Below, in pieces: positions 1 to 5,640 of a DNA stretch of 14,221 bases. This stretch comes from Pseudoflavonifractor sp047637855 (lineage in GTDB: Bacteria > Bacillota > Clostridia > Oscillospirales > Oscillospiraceae). Below the pieces are notes generated by a model. It was not told where the DNA came from. It ran no database searches and saw nothing but the letters and a program-made list of their open reading frames with translations. The position numbers and the translations under genes are program-made. How positions within the stretch are numbered: the first letter of the stretch is position 1; the number at the start of each line of letters is the position of its first letter. The stretch is from NCBI GenBank assembly GCA_047637855.1, contig JBLJBF010000150.1, positions 1 to 14,221 on the forward strand, read 5' to 3'.

Positions 1-1114
1 TGTACACCGAGACGAGGGCCCCCGTCTTTGCGTCCAGGGTGACGGTGCGGCGGTAAATGCTGTCGCCCGACTTATAGGCGTACTGCAGCGTGGCGGTCAC
101 GCCGCCGCTCTCCCCGTTCACACGGTAGCCGGCGGTGGAGAGGGTGTACTTGGAGAGGCCCAGGGCCGTAAGTTTCCGGGCGGCGGCGTCCAGGTCCTCC
201 TTGGAGAGGACACCCTCCAGCTGGGCGACGCCGGCCAGCTCCGCCTCGGTAAGCCCGGCGTCCATGGCGGCGCCCGCCGTGGGCGAGGCCGAGTTAAAGC
301 GCTTTTCCCCACCCGCGGTGGAGTCTGACCACAGGTCCTCCCGCAGCTTGGTCAGGTCCACCAGAGTGCCGGTCTGGGCGTCCACATAGAAGTCGTGGAT
401 ATACTCGGGCAGGTAGCGGAGCACCGCCGTCTTGCCGTCGTCGGCCAGCACGTATTCCAAGCGGAGCTTCAGGGTGGATTTCAGGCCCTCGCCCGCCTGT
501 CCGGCGGGGGCGGACGGGGTGGCCGAGGGAATGCTCCCCAGATAGTTCTCCTGCCCGCCGCTTAAGTAGAAATTGGTGACCGTATTGTCGCTCACCCGGA
601 CATTGACGTAGAAGGAGAAGGGGGAGGGGAGACCGTTCTCCCACACCGCGCCATAAAAGCTGTGGTTGGTGATCGAGAGGTTTTCCACCCCCGTCTCATC
701 AAAGACGGCGGTCTCCACCCCGGGGGTAAGAACCTTGCCGAGAAAGGCCTGGGCCGTCTTCCGGGCGTCGGCCCTGGTCAACTTGGGGAAGGAGAGGTTT
801 GCGCTTCGCCCGGGATAAAAGGGCTCGATGCCGTTGTCGTACACATTATAGCTCAGAATCTTGCCGCTCTCGGTGGCCGAGACGGTCAGGCCGCTGTCCT
901 CGCCCGTCCAGCGCAGCTGCCAGACCGGGGTGACCGTGCCGTCCTCGAGATCGCCCCCGAACGCGGTATAGGCCGAGGTATCCAGACCCAGCACGGTCTT
1001 CACCTTCCCGGTCACGGCTGTGAGGCGGGCGTCGGCGCTCTCGGCGGCGGCGGCCGGAACAGCAAGCGTGCACAGTAAGGTGGCCGCCAGCGCAAGGGAC
1101 AGAAGTTTCTTCAT
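1..1114 (-). CDS. Secreted YcdB/YcdC-repeat protein (partial, C-terminus beyond left edge)
   Basis: The reading frame is open from an ATG at 1114 to the left edge, giving 371 residues with no stop. A strong ribosome binding site (AGGAGG, about 1121-1127) fixes the start. Residues 1-24 are a typical Sec signal peptide: a KK start, a hydrophobic core, and an Ala-rich cleavage zone ending AAAA before ESADA. There is no lipobox, so the mature protein is probably exported rather than lipid-anchored. The mature part shows repeated PepSY-like units with the hallmark D-x-(Q/K)-TG-x-L-V turn (DAQTGTLVDL near 245-254, DAKTGALVSV near 361-370) and a related ESGKILSY stretch near 82-89. This matches the YcdB/YcdC repeat family of Firmicutes surface proteins. 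Many relatives carry C-terminal SLH or cell-wall-binding modules, which here would lie outside the window. The biochemical role of the family is not established; inhibition or chaperoning of extracellular proteases has been suggested for PepSY-like domains. The gene diverges from the SOS-type gene to its right. Confidence 0.8.
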   Translation of the reverse strand, partial: MKKLLSLALAATLLCTLAVPAAAAESADARLTAVTGKVKTVLGLDTSAYTAFGGDLEDGTVTPVWQLRWTGEDSGLTVSATESGKILSYNVYDNGIEPFYPGRSANLSFPKLTRADARKTAQAFLGKVLTPGVETAVFDETGVENLSITNHSFYGAVWENGLPSPFSFYVNVRVSDNTVTNFYLSGGQENYLGSIPSATPSAPAGQAGEGLKSTLKLRLEYVLADDGKTAVLRYLPEYIHDFYVDAQTGTLVDLTKLREDLWSDSTAGGEKRFNSASPTAGAAMDAGLTEAELAGVAQLEGVLSKEDLDAAARKLTALGLSKYTLSTAGYRVNGESGGVTATLQYAYKSGDSIYRRTVTLDAKTGALVSVY

Positions 1115-1136
1115 AAAAACTCCTCCTAATCGTTTC

Positions 1137-1154
1137 GCGGACGTCCCCGTCCGC
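1137..1154 (-). promoter_or_regulatory. Hairpin in the leader of the YcdB-like gene
   Basis: A perfect 7-bp inverted repeat (GCGGACG / CGTCCGC) with a 4-base loop lies just upstream of the ribosome binding site of the minus-strand YcdB-like gene. No T run follows it in that direction, so it is not a canonical terminator. It could stabilise the mRNA 5' end. I could not identify a convincing sigma-A promoter for this gene. The GTTTCCA heptamer occurs twice 18 bp apart (1173-1179, 1191-1197) upstream of the hairpin and might be an operator. Confidence 0.35.
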
Positions 1155-1225
1155 ATATTCTAGGCTTTAGACGTTTCCAGATTAGGATAAGTTTCCACAT
1201 TTCAAATATTTTTAGAAATTCCCTC

Positions 1226-1254
1226 TTGCTTTTTTCGAACATATGTTATATTAT
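1226..1254 (+). promoter_or_regulatory. Sigma-A-type promoter of the SOS-linked small gene
   Basis: TTGCTT (1226-1231) and TATTAT (1249-1254) are separated by exactly 17 bp, which is a good -35/-10 pair. The expected transcription start is about 1261. One LexA-type box fills the spacer and another covers the start site, so this promoter looks repressed until DNA damage. The predicted leader to the ATG at 1375 is about 113 nt. Confidence 0.7.
1236..1248. promoter_or_regulatory. LexA/SOS box 1 (between -35 and -10)
   Basis: CGAACATATGTTA closely fits the Gram-positive SOS operator CGAAC-N4-GTTCG. It contains the perfect palindrome AACATATGTT. The right half-site differs from consensus at the last conserved C. 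It sits inside the promoter spacer, where bound LexA would exclude RNA polymerase. Confidence 0.75.
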
Positions 1255-1259
1255 TCTAT

Positions 1260-1272
1260 CGAACATAAGTTC
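1260..1272. promoter_or_regulatory. LexA/SOS box 2 (at the transcription start)
   Basis: CGAACATAAGTTC contains the complete GAAC-N4-GTTC consensus. It lies directly downstream of the -10 and spans the predicted +1. Its centre is 24 bp from the centre of box 1, so two LexA dimers could bind side by side. Paired boxes around a promoter are far better evidence of SOS control than a single match. Confidence 0.82.
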
Positions 1273-1288
1273 CCAGCAGTAAAAATTC

Positions 1289-1305
1289 AGGTGGGTTTTC
1301 CACCT
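1289..1305 (+). other. Small hairpin in the leader of the SOS-linked gene
   Basis: AGGTGG and CCACCT form a 6-bp stem around a GTTTT loop, about 28 nt into the predicted transcript. It is short and has no T run, so it is not a terminator. Its AGGTGG arm resembles a ribosome binding site, but no good start codon follows within range. Confidence 0.3.
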
Positions 1306-1374
1306 CAGTCCGTTTTATGGGACAGCTTATTTGCTACACTGACGCCATCTGAAGGAATGGGGAGGCTTTTTACT

Positions 1375-1722
1375 ATGGAGACTGTCTACTACAACCTGGA
1401 TGCCCGCCGGGTGAGCGTGCGGGACATGGCCAGCGGAGAGACCTCGCCCCAGTGCAGGAGCTACGCCGTTCTCCGCAAGGCAGAGAAAAAGCGGGAGTGT
1501 CCCCGCGGCGAGGTGCTGGACCTGGAGGCGTACCGCCACGCCCGTGCGGGCGCGCAGCCCGAGGGGGCGCGCCGGGAGGAGGCCCCCGCCCTTCCCGCGG
1601 GGGAGTGCGCTCCTGTCCGCAGCAGGCCCGGCCGGGCGGCTCAGGCGCTGGATCTGCTCGCCACGTTGGCGGTTCTGGTCATGGCCGCGGTGGTGGTCTC
1701 CTGTTTCCTGCCTTTTTTATAA
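1375..1722 (+). CDS. SOS-linked small tail-anchored membrane protein, function unknown
   Basis: This encodes a 115-residue protein that I do not recognise. The ATG at 1375 is preferred because GGGGAGG (about 1359-1365) precedes it at usable spacing. The ATG of the longer open frame at 1243 lies upstream of the predicted transcription start and inside the operator region. The N-terminal 90 residues are polar with no signal peptide (METVYYNLDARRVSV at the start, a charged KAEKKRE stretch near 35-41, and an Arg/Pro/Ala-rich region 53-90). Residues about 93-113 form one hydrophobic helix ending five residues or fewer from the C-terminus, next to a basic flank (RSRPGR). This predicts a C-tail-anchored protein with a cytoplasmic N-terminus. 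Two LexA boxes at its promoter suggest DNA-damage induction. By regulation and size it could be an analogue of division inhibitors such as YneA or the Caulobacter SidA/DidA proteins. However, YneA has an N-terminal helix and a LysM domain, both absent here, so that role is inference only. Confidence 0.75.
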   Translation: METVYYNLDARRVSVRDMASGETSPQCRSYAVLRKAEKKRECPRGEVLDLEAYRHARAGAQPEGARREEAPALPAGECAPVRSRPGRAAQALDLLATLAVLVMAAVVVSCFLPFL

Positions 1723-1732
1723 GGCTTTTTGG

Positions 1733-1760
1733 TTGACATACCCTCCATATCGTATATAAT
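1733..1760 (+). promoter_or_regulatory. Consensus sigma-A promoter of glyS
   Basis: TTGACA (1733-1738) and TATAAT (1755-1760) are both perfect consensus hexamers with a 16-bp spacer. Transcription should begin near 1767, leaving a leader of only about 30 nt before the glyS ATG. That fits a strong constitutive housekeeping promoter and leaves no space for a T-box antiterminator. Confidence 0.85.
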
Positions 1761-1792
1761 TATACTGTTATCGCTTTTATAGATGGAGGGTA
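1739..1792 (+). repeat. 10-bp inverted repeat pairing with the glyS Shine-Dalgarno
   Basis: TACCCTCCAT (1739-1748) is the exact reverse complement of ATGGAGGGTA (1783-1792), which contains the glyS ribosome binding site GGAGGG (1785-1790). The left arm lies between the -35 and -10 of the glyS promoter. It is therefore absent from transcripts started there but present in any read-through RNA from the upstream gene. The pairing is directly visible; a regulatory function is inferred. Confidence 0.6.
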
Positions 1793-1796
1793 CGTC

Positions 1797-3230
1797 ATGC
1801 TCACCAATCAAGAGAAGACCATGGAAAAAATTGTCGCCCTATGCAAGAGCCGCGGTTTCGTATACCCCGGCAGCGAGGTCTACGGTGGACTTGCCAACTC
1901 CTGGGATTACGGCCCCCTGGGCGTGGAGTTGAAGAACAATGTCAAGCGGGCCTGGTGGAAGAAATTTGTCCAGGAGAACCCGTACAATGTGGGGCTTGAC
2001 TCGGCCATCATCATGAACCCCCAGACCTGGGTGGCCTCCGGGCACCTGGGCGGGTTTTCCGACCCGCTGATGGACTGCAAGGAGTGCAAGGAGCGGTTCC
2101 GGGCCGACAAGCTCATTGAGGATTACTGCGCCGACCGGGGCCTTACCCTGGAAAAGCCCATCGACGCCTTTACTCAGGACGAGATGCGCGCCTTTATCGA
2201 GGCGCAGGCCATTCCCTGCCCCACCTGCGGCAAGCACAACTTTACCGACATCCGCCAGTTCAACCTGATGTTCAAGACCTTTATGGGTGTCACTGAGGAC
2301 GCGAAGAACACTGTCTATCTCCGGCCGGAGACGGCCCAGGGCATCTTCGTCAACTTCCCCAGCATTCAGCGCACCACCCGCAAGAAGCTGCCCTTCGGCG
2401 TTTGCCAGATCGGCAAGAGCTTCCGCAACGAGATCACGCCGGGCAACTTTATCTTCCGCATTCGGGAGTTTGAGCAGATGGAGCTGGAGTTCTTCTGCCA
2501 GCCCGGAACCGATTTGGAGTGGTTTGCCTACTGGCGCAAGTTCTGTCACGACTGGCTTTTGAACCTGGGCCTGCAGGACGGGAACCTGCGCCTGCGGGAT
2601 CACGACGCCGAGGAGCTCTCCTTCTACTCCAAGGCCACCACCGACTTTGAGTTTATGTTCCCCTTCGGCTGGGGCGAGCTGTGGGGCATTGCCGACCGTA
2701 CCGACTACGACCTGACCCAGCACCAGAACACCTCGGGCAAGGACATGACCTACTTCGACCAGGAGCGCGGCGAGCACTATATCCCCTACGTGGTGGAGCC
2801 TTCCCTGGGCGCTGACCGGGTGACCCTGGCCTTTTTGGTGGACGCCTACGACGAGGAGGTCGTGGGGCAGGACAAGGACGGCAAGGACGACATACGCACC
2901 GTCCTGCGCCTGCATCCGGCCCTCGCCCCCTTCAAGTGCGCCGTGCTCCCCCTGTCCAAGAAGCTCACCCCCGCCGCCGAGGAGGTCTACACCGAGCTGC
3001 GGCGCGACTTTATGGTGGACTTTGACGAGGCCGGGTCCATCGGCAAGCGCTACCGCCGCCAGGACGAGATCGGCACCCCCTTCTGCGTCACCGTGGACTT
3101 CCAGACCGTGGGCGACGAGAACACTCCCGCCGACCGCTGCGTCACCGTCCGCGAACGGGACAGCATGGAGCAGGTGAGAATTCCTATTAGCGAACTGAAG
3201 GATTACCTCGCCGCTAAGATCGCGTTTTGA
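1797..3230 (+). CDS. glyS: Glycyl-tRNA synthetase (single-chain, class II)
   Basis: This enzyme charges tRNA-Gly with glycine using ATP, in the cytoplasm. The 477-residue length fits the homodimeric eukaryal/archaeal-like GlyRS found in many Firmicutes and Actinobacteria, not the two-subunit GlyQ/GlyS form. The N-terminus has the family stretch VYGGLANSWDYGPLG (29-43). Cys94, Cys97, Cys141 and Cys144 are placed as a zinc-type Cys4 cluster in the insertion. Class II motif 2 is GKSFRNEI...FRIREFEQMELEFF (206-233), with Arg210 and Glu225, and motif 3 is EPSLGADR (334-341). The anticodon-binding domain runs from about 380 to the end (KRYRRQDEIGTPFCVTVD region, 417-434). The ATG at 1797 has GGAGGG 6 nt upstream; the Met at codon 9 has no comparable site. 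The gene has its own consensus promoter and a strong downstream terminator, so it is probably mainly monocistronic. Unlike many Firmicutes glycyl-tRNA synthetase genes, it has no T-box leader. Confidence 0.97.
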   Translation: MLTNQEKTMEKIVALCKSRGFVYPGSEVYGGLANSWDYGPLGVELKNNVKRAWWKKFVQENPYNVGLDSAIIMNPQTWVASGHLGGFSDPLMDCKECKERFRADKLIEDYCADRGLTLEKPIDAFTQDEMRAFIEAQAIPCPTCGKHNFTDIRQFNLMFKTFMGVTEDAKNTVYLRPETAQGIFVNFPSIQRTTRKKLPFGVCQIGKSFRNEITPGNFIFRIREFEQMELEFFCQPGTDLEWFAYWRKFCHDWLLNLGLQDGNLRLRDHDAEELSFYSKATTDFEFMFPFGWGELWGIADRTDYDLTQHQNTSGKDMTYFDQERGEHYIPYVVEPSLGADRVTLAFLVDAYDEEVVGQDKDGKDDIRTVLRLHPALAPFKCAVLPLSKKLTPAAEEVYTELRRDFMVDFDEAGSIGKRYRRQDEIGTPFCVTVDFQTVGDENTPADRCVTVRERDSMEQVRIPISELKDYLAAKIAF

Positions 3231-3264
3231 TCGGCGCGCCTTTCTCATCCGCAAATTTTATCAA

Positions 3265-3311
3265 ACTACCGCGCCGGTGTATCGACACCGGCGCGGTAGT
3301 CCTGTTTTATT
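3265..3311 (+). terminator. Rho-independent terminator after glyS
   Basis: A perfect 16-bp stem (ACTACCGCGCCGGTGT, 3265-3280, with its complement at 3285-3300) has a 4-base loop ATCG. It is followed by CCTGTTTTATTTT. The stem is very stable and lies 34 nt past the glyS stop. Its tail ends only about 29 nt before the start codon of the next gene. Confidence 0.92.
3282..3310 (+). promoter_or_regulatory. Possible weak promoter for the LTA-synthase-like gene, inside the terminator
   Basis: TCGACA (3282-3287, one mismatch to TTGACA) and TTTTAT (3305-3310, two mismatches to TATAAT) are 17 bp apart. This is the only candidate I find in the short gap. It overlaps the right arm and tail of the glyS terminator. 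The alternatives are expression by terminator read-through or a promoter inside glyS. Confidence 0.25.
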
Positions 3312-3339
3312 TTCTCTGCGAAACGGAGGCGCGGTGTAC

Positions 3340-5163
3340 ATGAAGTTTAAAAACGAGCGGCTGGACCGCCTCGCTCATCACTCCCTGCTCACACCGGCTC
3401 TGCTGGCCGCGGCGGCAATCTGCCTGGGCATCCTCGCACTGTGGTTCGCCCCGGTCTACCGTCTGCGGTCGCTCCTCTTCGCAAGCTATTTCATGCACCC
3501 CCTTATTTTGCTCCTCAACCTGCTGCCGCCCCTGTTTCTGGCGCTGCTCCTCTATTTTCTCTCGGGGCGGGCGGGCCTGTCCTATCTCCTGACGGCGGGC
3601 CTTACGCTGGGGCTTGCCTTTGCCAACTACTTCAAGCTCACCCTGCGCAACGACGCCGTGATTTTTGAGGACCTTCTACTCTTGCGTGAGGCGGGGGACA
3701 TGGCGGGGAAGTACCACATTTTCCTCAATCTCAGCATGGCGGTGGCCTTGGTGCTGGCGGCGCTGGGCTGGTTTTTTCTCCTCCGCTTCGCCCGCGCCCG
3801 CACGTCCCGGAAACCCCGGCTAATCTGCTTCTGCGCGTTTCTCCTGCTGGGGCTCTGTCTCAGGCCGCTCTATACCGACCCGGTGCTCTACATAGCGTCC
3901 ACAGCCAATTACGACCATGTCAACATCTACTCCGCCACGGAGATTTATGTATCCAAGGGTTTCCTTTACCCCTTCCTCTACTCGGCCGGATTTGCCTCGG
4001 ACAAGCCGCCCCAGGGCTACAGCGAAAAAGGCGCAAAAACTCTGCTGGCCGGCTATAGGGGCAGCGATATCCCGGAGTGGAAGAAGGTAGACCTAATCGG
4101 CATTCAGCTGGAGGCCTACGCCGACTTCACCCGTCTGGGCGTGCCCGCCCTAAAGCCCGCGGTTTACGAGAAGCTGCACGCTCTGGAGGCCGAGGGCTAT
4201 TCGGGCAATCTGGTTACCAACGTCTTTGCCGGCGGCACGGTGGATACCGAGCGCTGCTTCCTCACGGGACTTACCCTTTTGCCCAACTTCCGGGTGCCCA
4301 CCAACTCCTATGTCTGGTATCTCCGCTCTCAGGGCTACTACACCGGCGGCGGCCACCCCTGCTACAGCTGGTTTTACAATCGGGAGAGTATCAATCGAAA
4401 CCTGGGCTTTGAGCACTACTACTTTACGGAAAACCGCTACAGCGCGCTGGCGGGCGGGGACATCGGGTTCGACAACGTGTTTCTCCCCGACCTGCTGACC
4501 CTCTACAAAGAGCACAAGGCCAGCTCGGACGCGCCCTACTTCTCCTTTCACGTCACCTACCAGGGCCACGGCCCTTACAGCGAGGAGACCAACTGGAGCG
4601 GCAAGGACCTGCTCACCGGCGGCAGCGCCTACAGCGAGGGCGAGCGCAACCTGATGAACAACTATTTTGCCTCTATCCAGGACACCACCGACTACCTGGC
4701 CAAGCTTTTCGACTATTTCCGCGCCTCGCCAGACCCGGTCGTTTTGGTGATCTACGGCGACCATAAGCCCTGGATGGGGAACAATAACAGCGTCTACGCC
4801 CTTCTGGGCATAGACCTGGACCTGTCAAACAGACAGGGCTTTTTCAACTACTACTCCACCCGCTACCTCATCTGGGCAAACGACGCGGCAAAGGTCGCCC
4901 TGGGCAGCGAGTTCCGGGGTGAGGGGCCCGACCTGAGCCCCAGCTTTCTCATGGACCGGGTCTTTCAGCTGTGCGGCTGGGAGGGGCCCGCCTATATGCA
5001 GGCCACCCGGGACCTTATGGAGCACGTGAGCGTGGTGAACACGGACAGCGGCCTTTTTTTGGAGGACGGCGTACTTACCGGCGCCCTCTCCGCCGAAAAC
5101 CAGACCCGCTACCTCAACTATCAGTACCTGCAATACCACTGGCGCCGCAACGCCGTGAAATAA
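3340..5163 (+). CDS. LTA-synthase-family membrane sulfatase (phosphoglycerol transferase type)
   Basis: This is a 607-residue polytopic membrane enzyme of the LtaS family. Family members move glycerol-phosphate from phosphatidylglycerol onto a growing lipoteichoic acid or related glycolipid on the outer face of the membrane. Five hydrophobic helices occupy roughly 16-38, 50-74, 79-98, 127-150 and 160-177, followed by an extracellular alkaline-phosphatase/sulfatase domain. Family residues are visible: Glu258 (IGIQLEAY), the nucleophile candidate Thr300 (FAGGTVDTE), His410 (YQGHGPY), and metal ligands Asp474/His475 (IYGDHKPW). These sit almost at the positions known for S. aureus LtaS (E255, T300, H416, D475, H476). 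The ATG at 3340 is chosen because GGAGG (3325-3329) precedes it; the open frame extending back to 3277 would start inside the glyS terminator. The gene converges on rnhA. The exact acceptor and polymer cannot be told from sequence, and Clostridia often have several paralogues, so no symbol is given. Confidence 0.9.
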   Translation: MKFKNERLDRLAHHSLLTPALLAAAAICLGILALWFAPVYRLRSLLFASYFMHPLILLLNLLPPLFLALLLYFLSGRAGLSYLLTAGLTLGLAFANYFKLTLRNDAVIFEDLLLLREAGDMAGKYHIFLNLSMAVALVLAALGWFFLLRFARARTSRKPRLICFCAFLLLGLCLRPLYTDPVLYIASTANYDHVNIYSATEIYVSKGFLYPFLYSAGFASDKPPQGYSEKGAKTLLAGYRGSDIPEWKKVDLIGIQLEAYADFTRLGVPALKPAVYEKLHALEAEGYSGNLVTNVFAGGTVDTERCFLTGLTLLPNFRVPTNSYVWYLRSQGYYTGGGHPCYSWFYNRESINRNLGFEHYYFTENRYSALAGGDIGFDNVFLPDLLTLYKEHKASSDAPYFSFHVTYQGHGPYSEETNWSGKDLLTGGSAYSEGERNLMNNYFASIQDTTDYLAKLFDYFRASPDPVVLVIYGDHKPWMGNNNSVYALLGIDLDLSNRQGFFNYYSTRYLIWANDAAKVALGSEFRGEGPDLSPSFLMDRVFQLCGWEGPAYMQATRDLMEHVSVVNTDSGLFLEDGVLTGALSAENQTRYLNYQYLQYHWRRNAVK

Positions 5164-5206
5164 GAGAGCGCCCGGATTTCTCCGGGCGCTCTCTTATTTA
5201 TATTTT
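5161..5206. terminator. Shared bidirectional terminator between convergent genes
   Basis: TAAGAGAGCGCCCGG (5161-5175) pairs perfectly over 15 bp with 5182-5196 around a 6-base loop. Rightward it is followed by TTTATATTTTTT, a good U tract. Leftward it is followed by a shorter TTTCACGG, so termination of the minus-strand operon may be weaker. The TAA stop of the LTA-synthase-like gene (5161-5163) and the TAA of rnhA (5194-5196, read on the minus strand) form the base of the stem. Confidence 0.9.
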
Positions 5207-5631
5207 TTACTCTCGGCCACCGCCAGCTCGTCGCAGCGGTTATTGTAGGCATTGTCGGCGTGGCCCTTCACCCAGTGGAGGGTGACCTTGTGGTAGTCGT
5301 AAAGCTTGAGCAGCCGGTCCCAGAGGTCGGGGTTAAGGGCGGGCTTCTTGTCGGCCTTGATCCAGCCGCGGGCCTTCCAGCCCTTGGCCCAGCCCTTGTC
5401 CAGGCCGTCGATGACGTACTTGGAGTCGGAGTAGATATCCACGGCACAGGGCTCCTTCAGGGCCTCCAGGGCGGTGATCGCCCCGGTGAGCTCCATGCGG
5501 TTGTTGGTGGTCATGGCCTCGCCGCCCGAGAGCTCCTTCTGAACGCCGCCGTACTTGAGGATGGCCCCCCAGCCTCCAGGGCCGGGGTTGCCCGAGCATG
5601 CTCCGTCCGTGTAGATAGTGACCTCTTTCAT
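5194..5631 (-). CDS. rnhA: Ribonuclease HI
   Basis: RNase HI cuts the RNA strand of RNA-DNA hybrids, removing R-loops and Okazaki primers. The 145-residue protein is a full single-domain enzyme. It has the four catalytic acids Asp9 (YTDGACSGNPG), Glu47 (NNRMELTGA), Asp69 (YSDSKYV) and Asp134 (NRCDELA), plus the mobile His124 (WVKGHADN). The basic-protrusion (handle) segment with its Trp/Lys/Gly pattern (KGWAKGWKARGW, 79-90) is present, so this is a canonical type HI enzyme. It begins 9 bp after gyrA, with a modest AAGGGG-like ribosome site overlapping the gyrA stop region, so it is very probably co-transcribed and perhaps translationally coupled with gyrA. It ends inside the shared terminator stem. 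Confidence 0.97.
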   Translation of the reverse strand: MKEVTIYTDGACSGNPGPGGWGAILKYGGVQKELSGGEAMTTNNRMELTGAITALEALKEPCAVDIYSDSKYVIDGLDKGWAKGWKARGWIKADKKPALNPDLWDRLLKLYDYHKVTLHWVKGHADNAYNNRCDELAVAESKKYK

Positions 5632-5640
5632 GCCCGCCCC

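Noticed and set aside
1192..1200. A DnaA-box-like TTTCCACA near 1192-1199
   Set aside because: It has at least two mismatches to consensus and is isolated far from the origin cluster.
1243..1374. A longer start for the SOS-linked small protein at 1243
   Set aside because: This ATG is upstream of the predicted transcription start and within the -10/LexA region. ATG 1375 has a good ribosome site.
1839..3254. A 471-residue minus-strand open frame opposite glyS
   Set aside because: It mirrors glyS codon bias, lacks a ribosome site and overlaps the entire conserved synthetase. It is a shadow.
3277..3339. A longer start for the LTA-synthase-like gene at 3277
   Set aside because: It lies in the arm of the glyS terminator with no ribosome site. 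ATG 3340 follows GGAGG.
5161..5206. CRISPR, attachment site or insertion-sequence end at the GC-rich palindrome
   Set aside because: There is a single palindrome with a T run at the end of two convergent genes and no spacer array, transposase or target duplication. It is a terminator.
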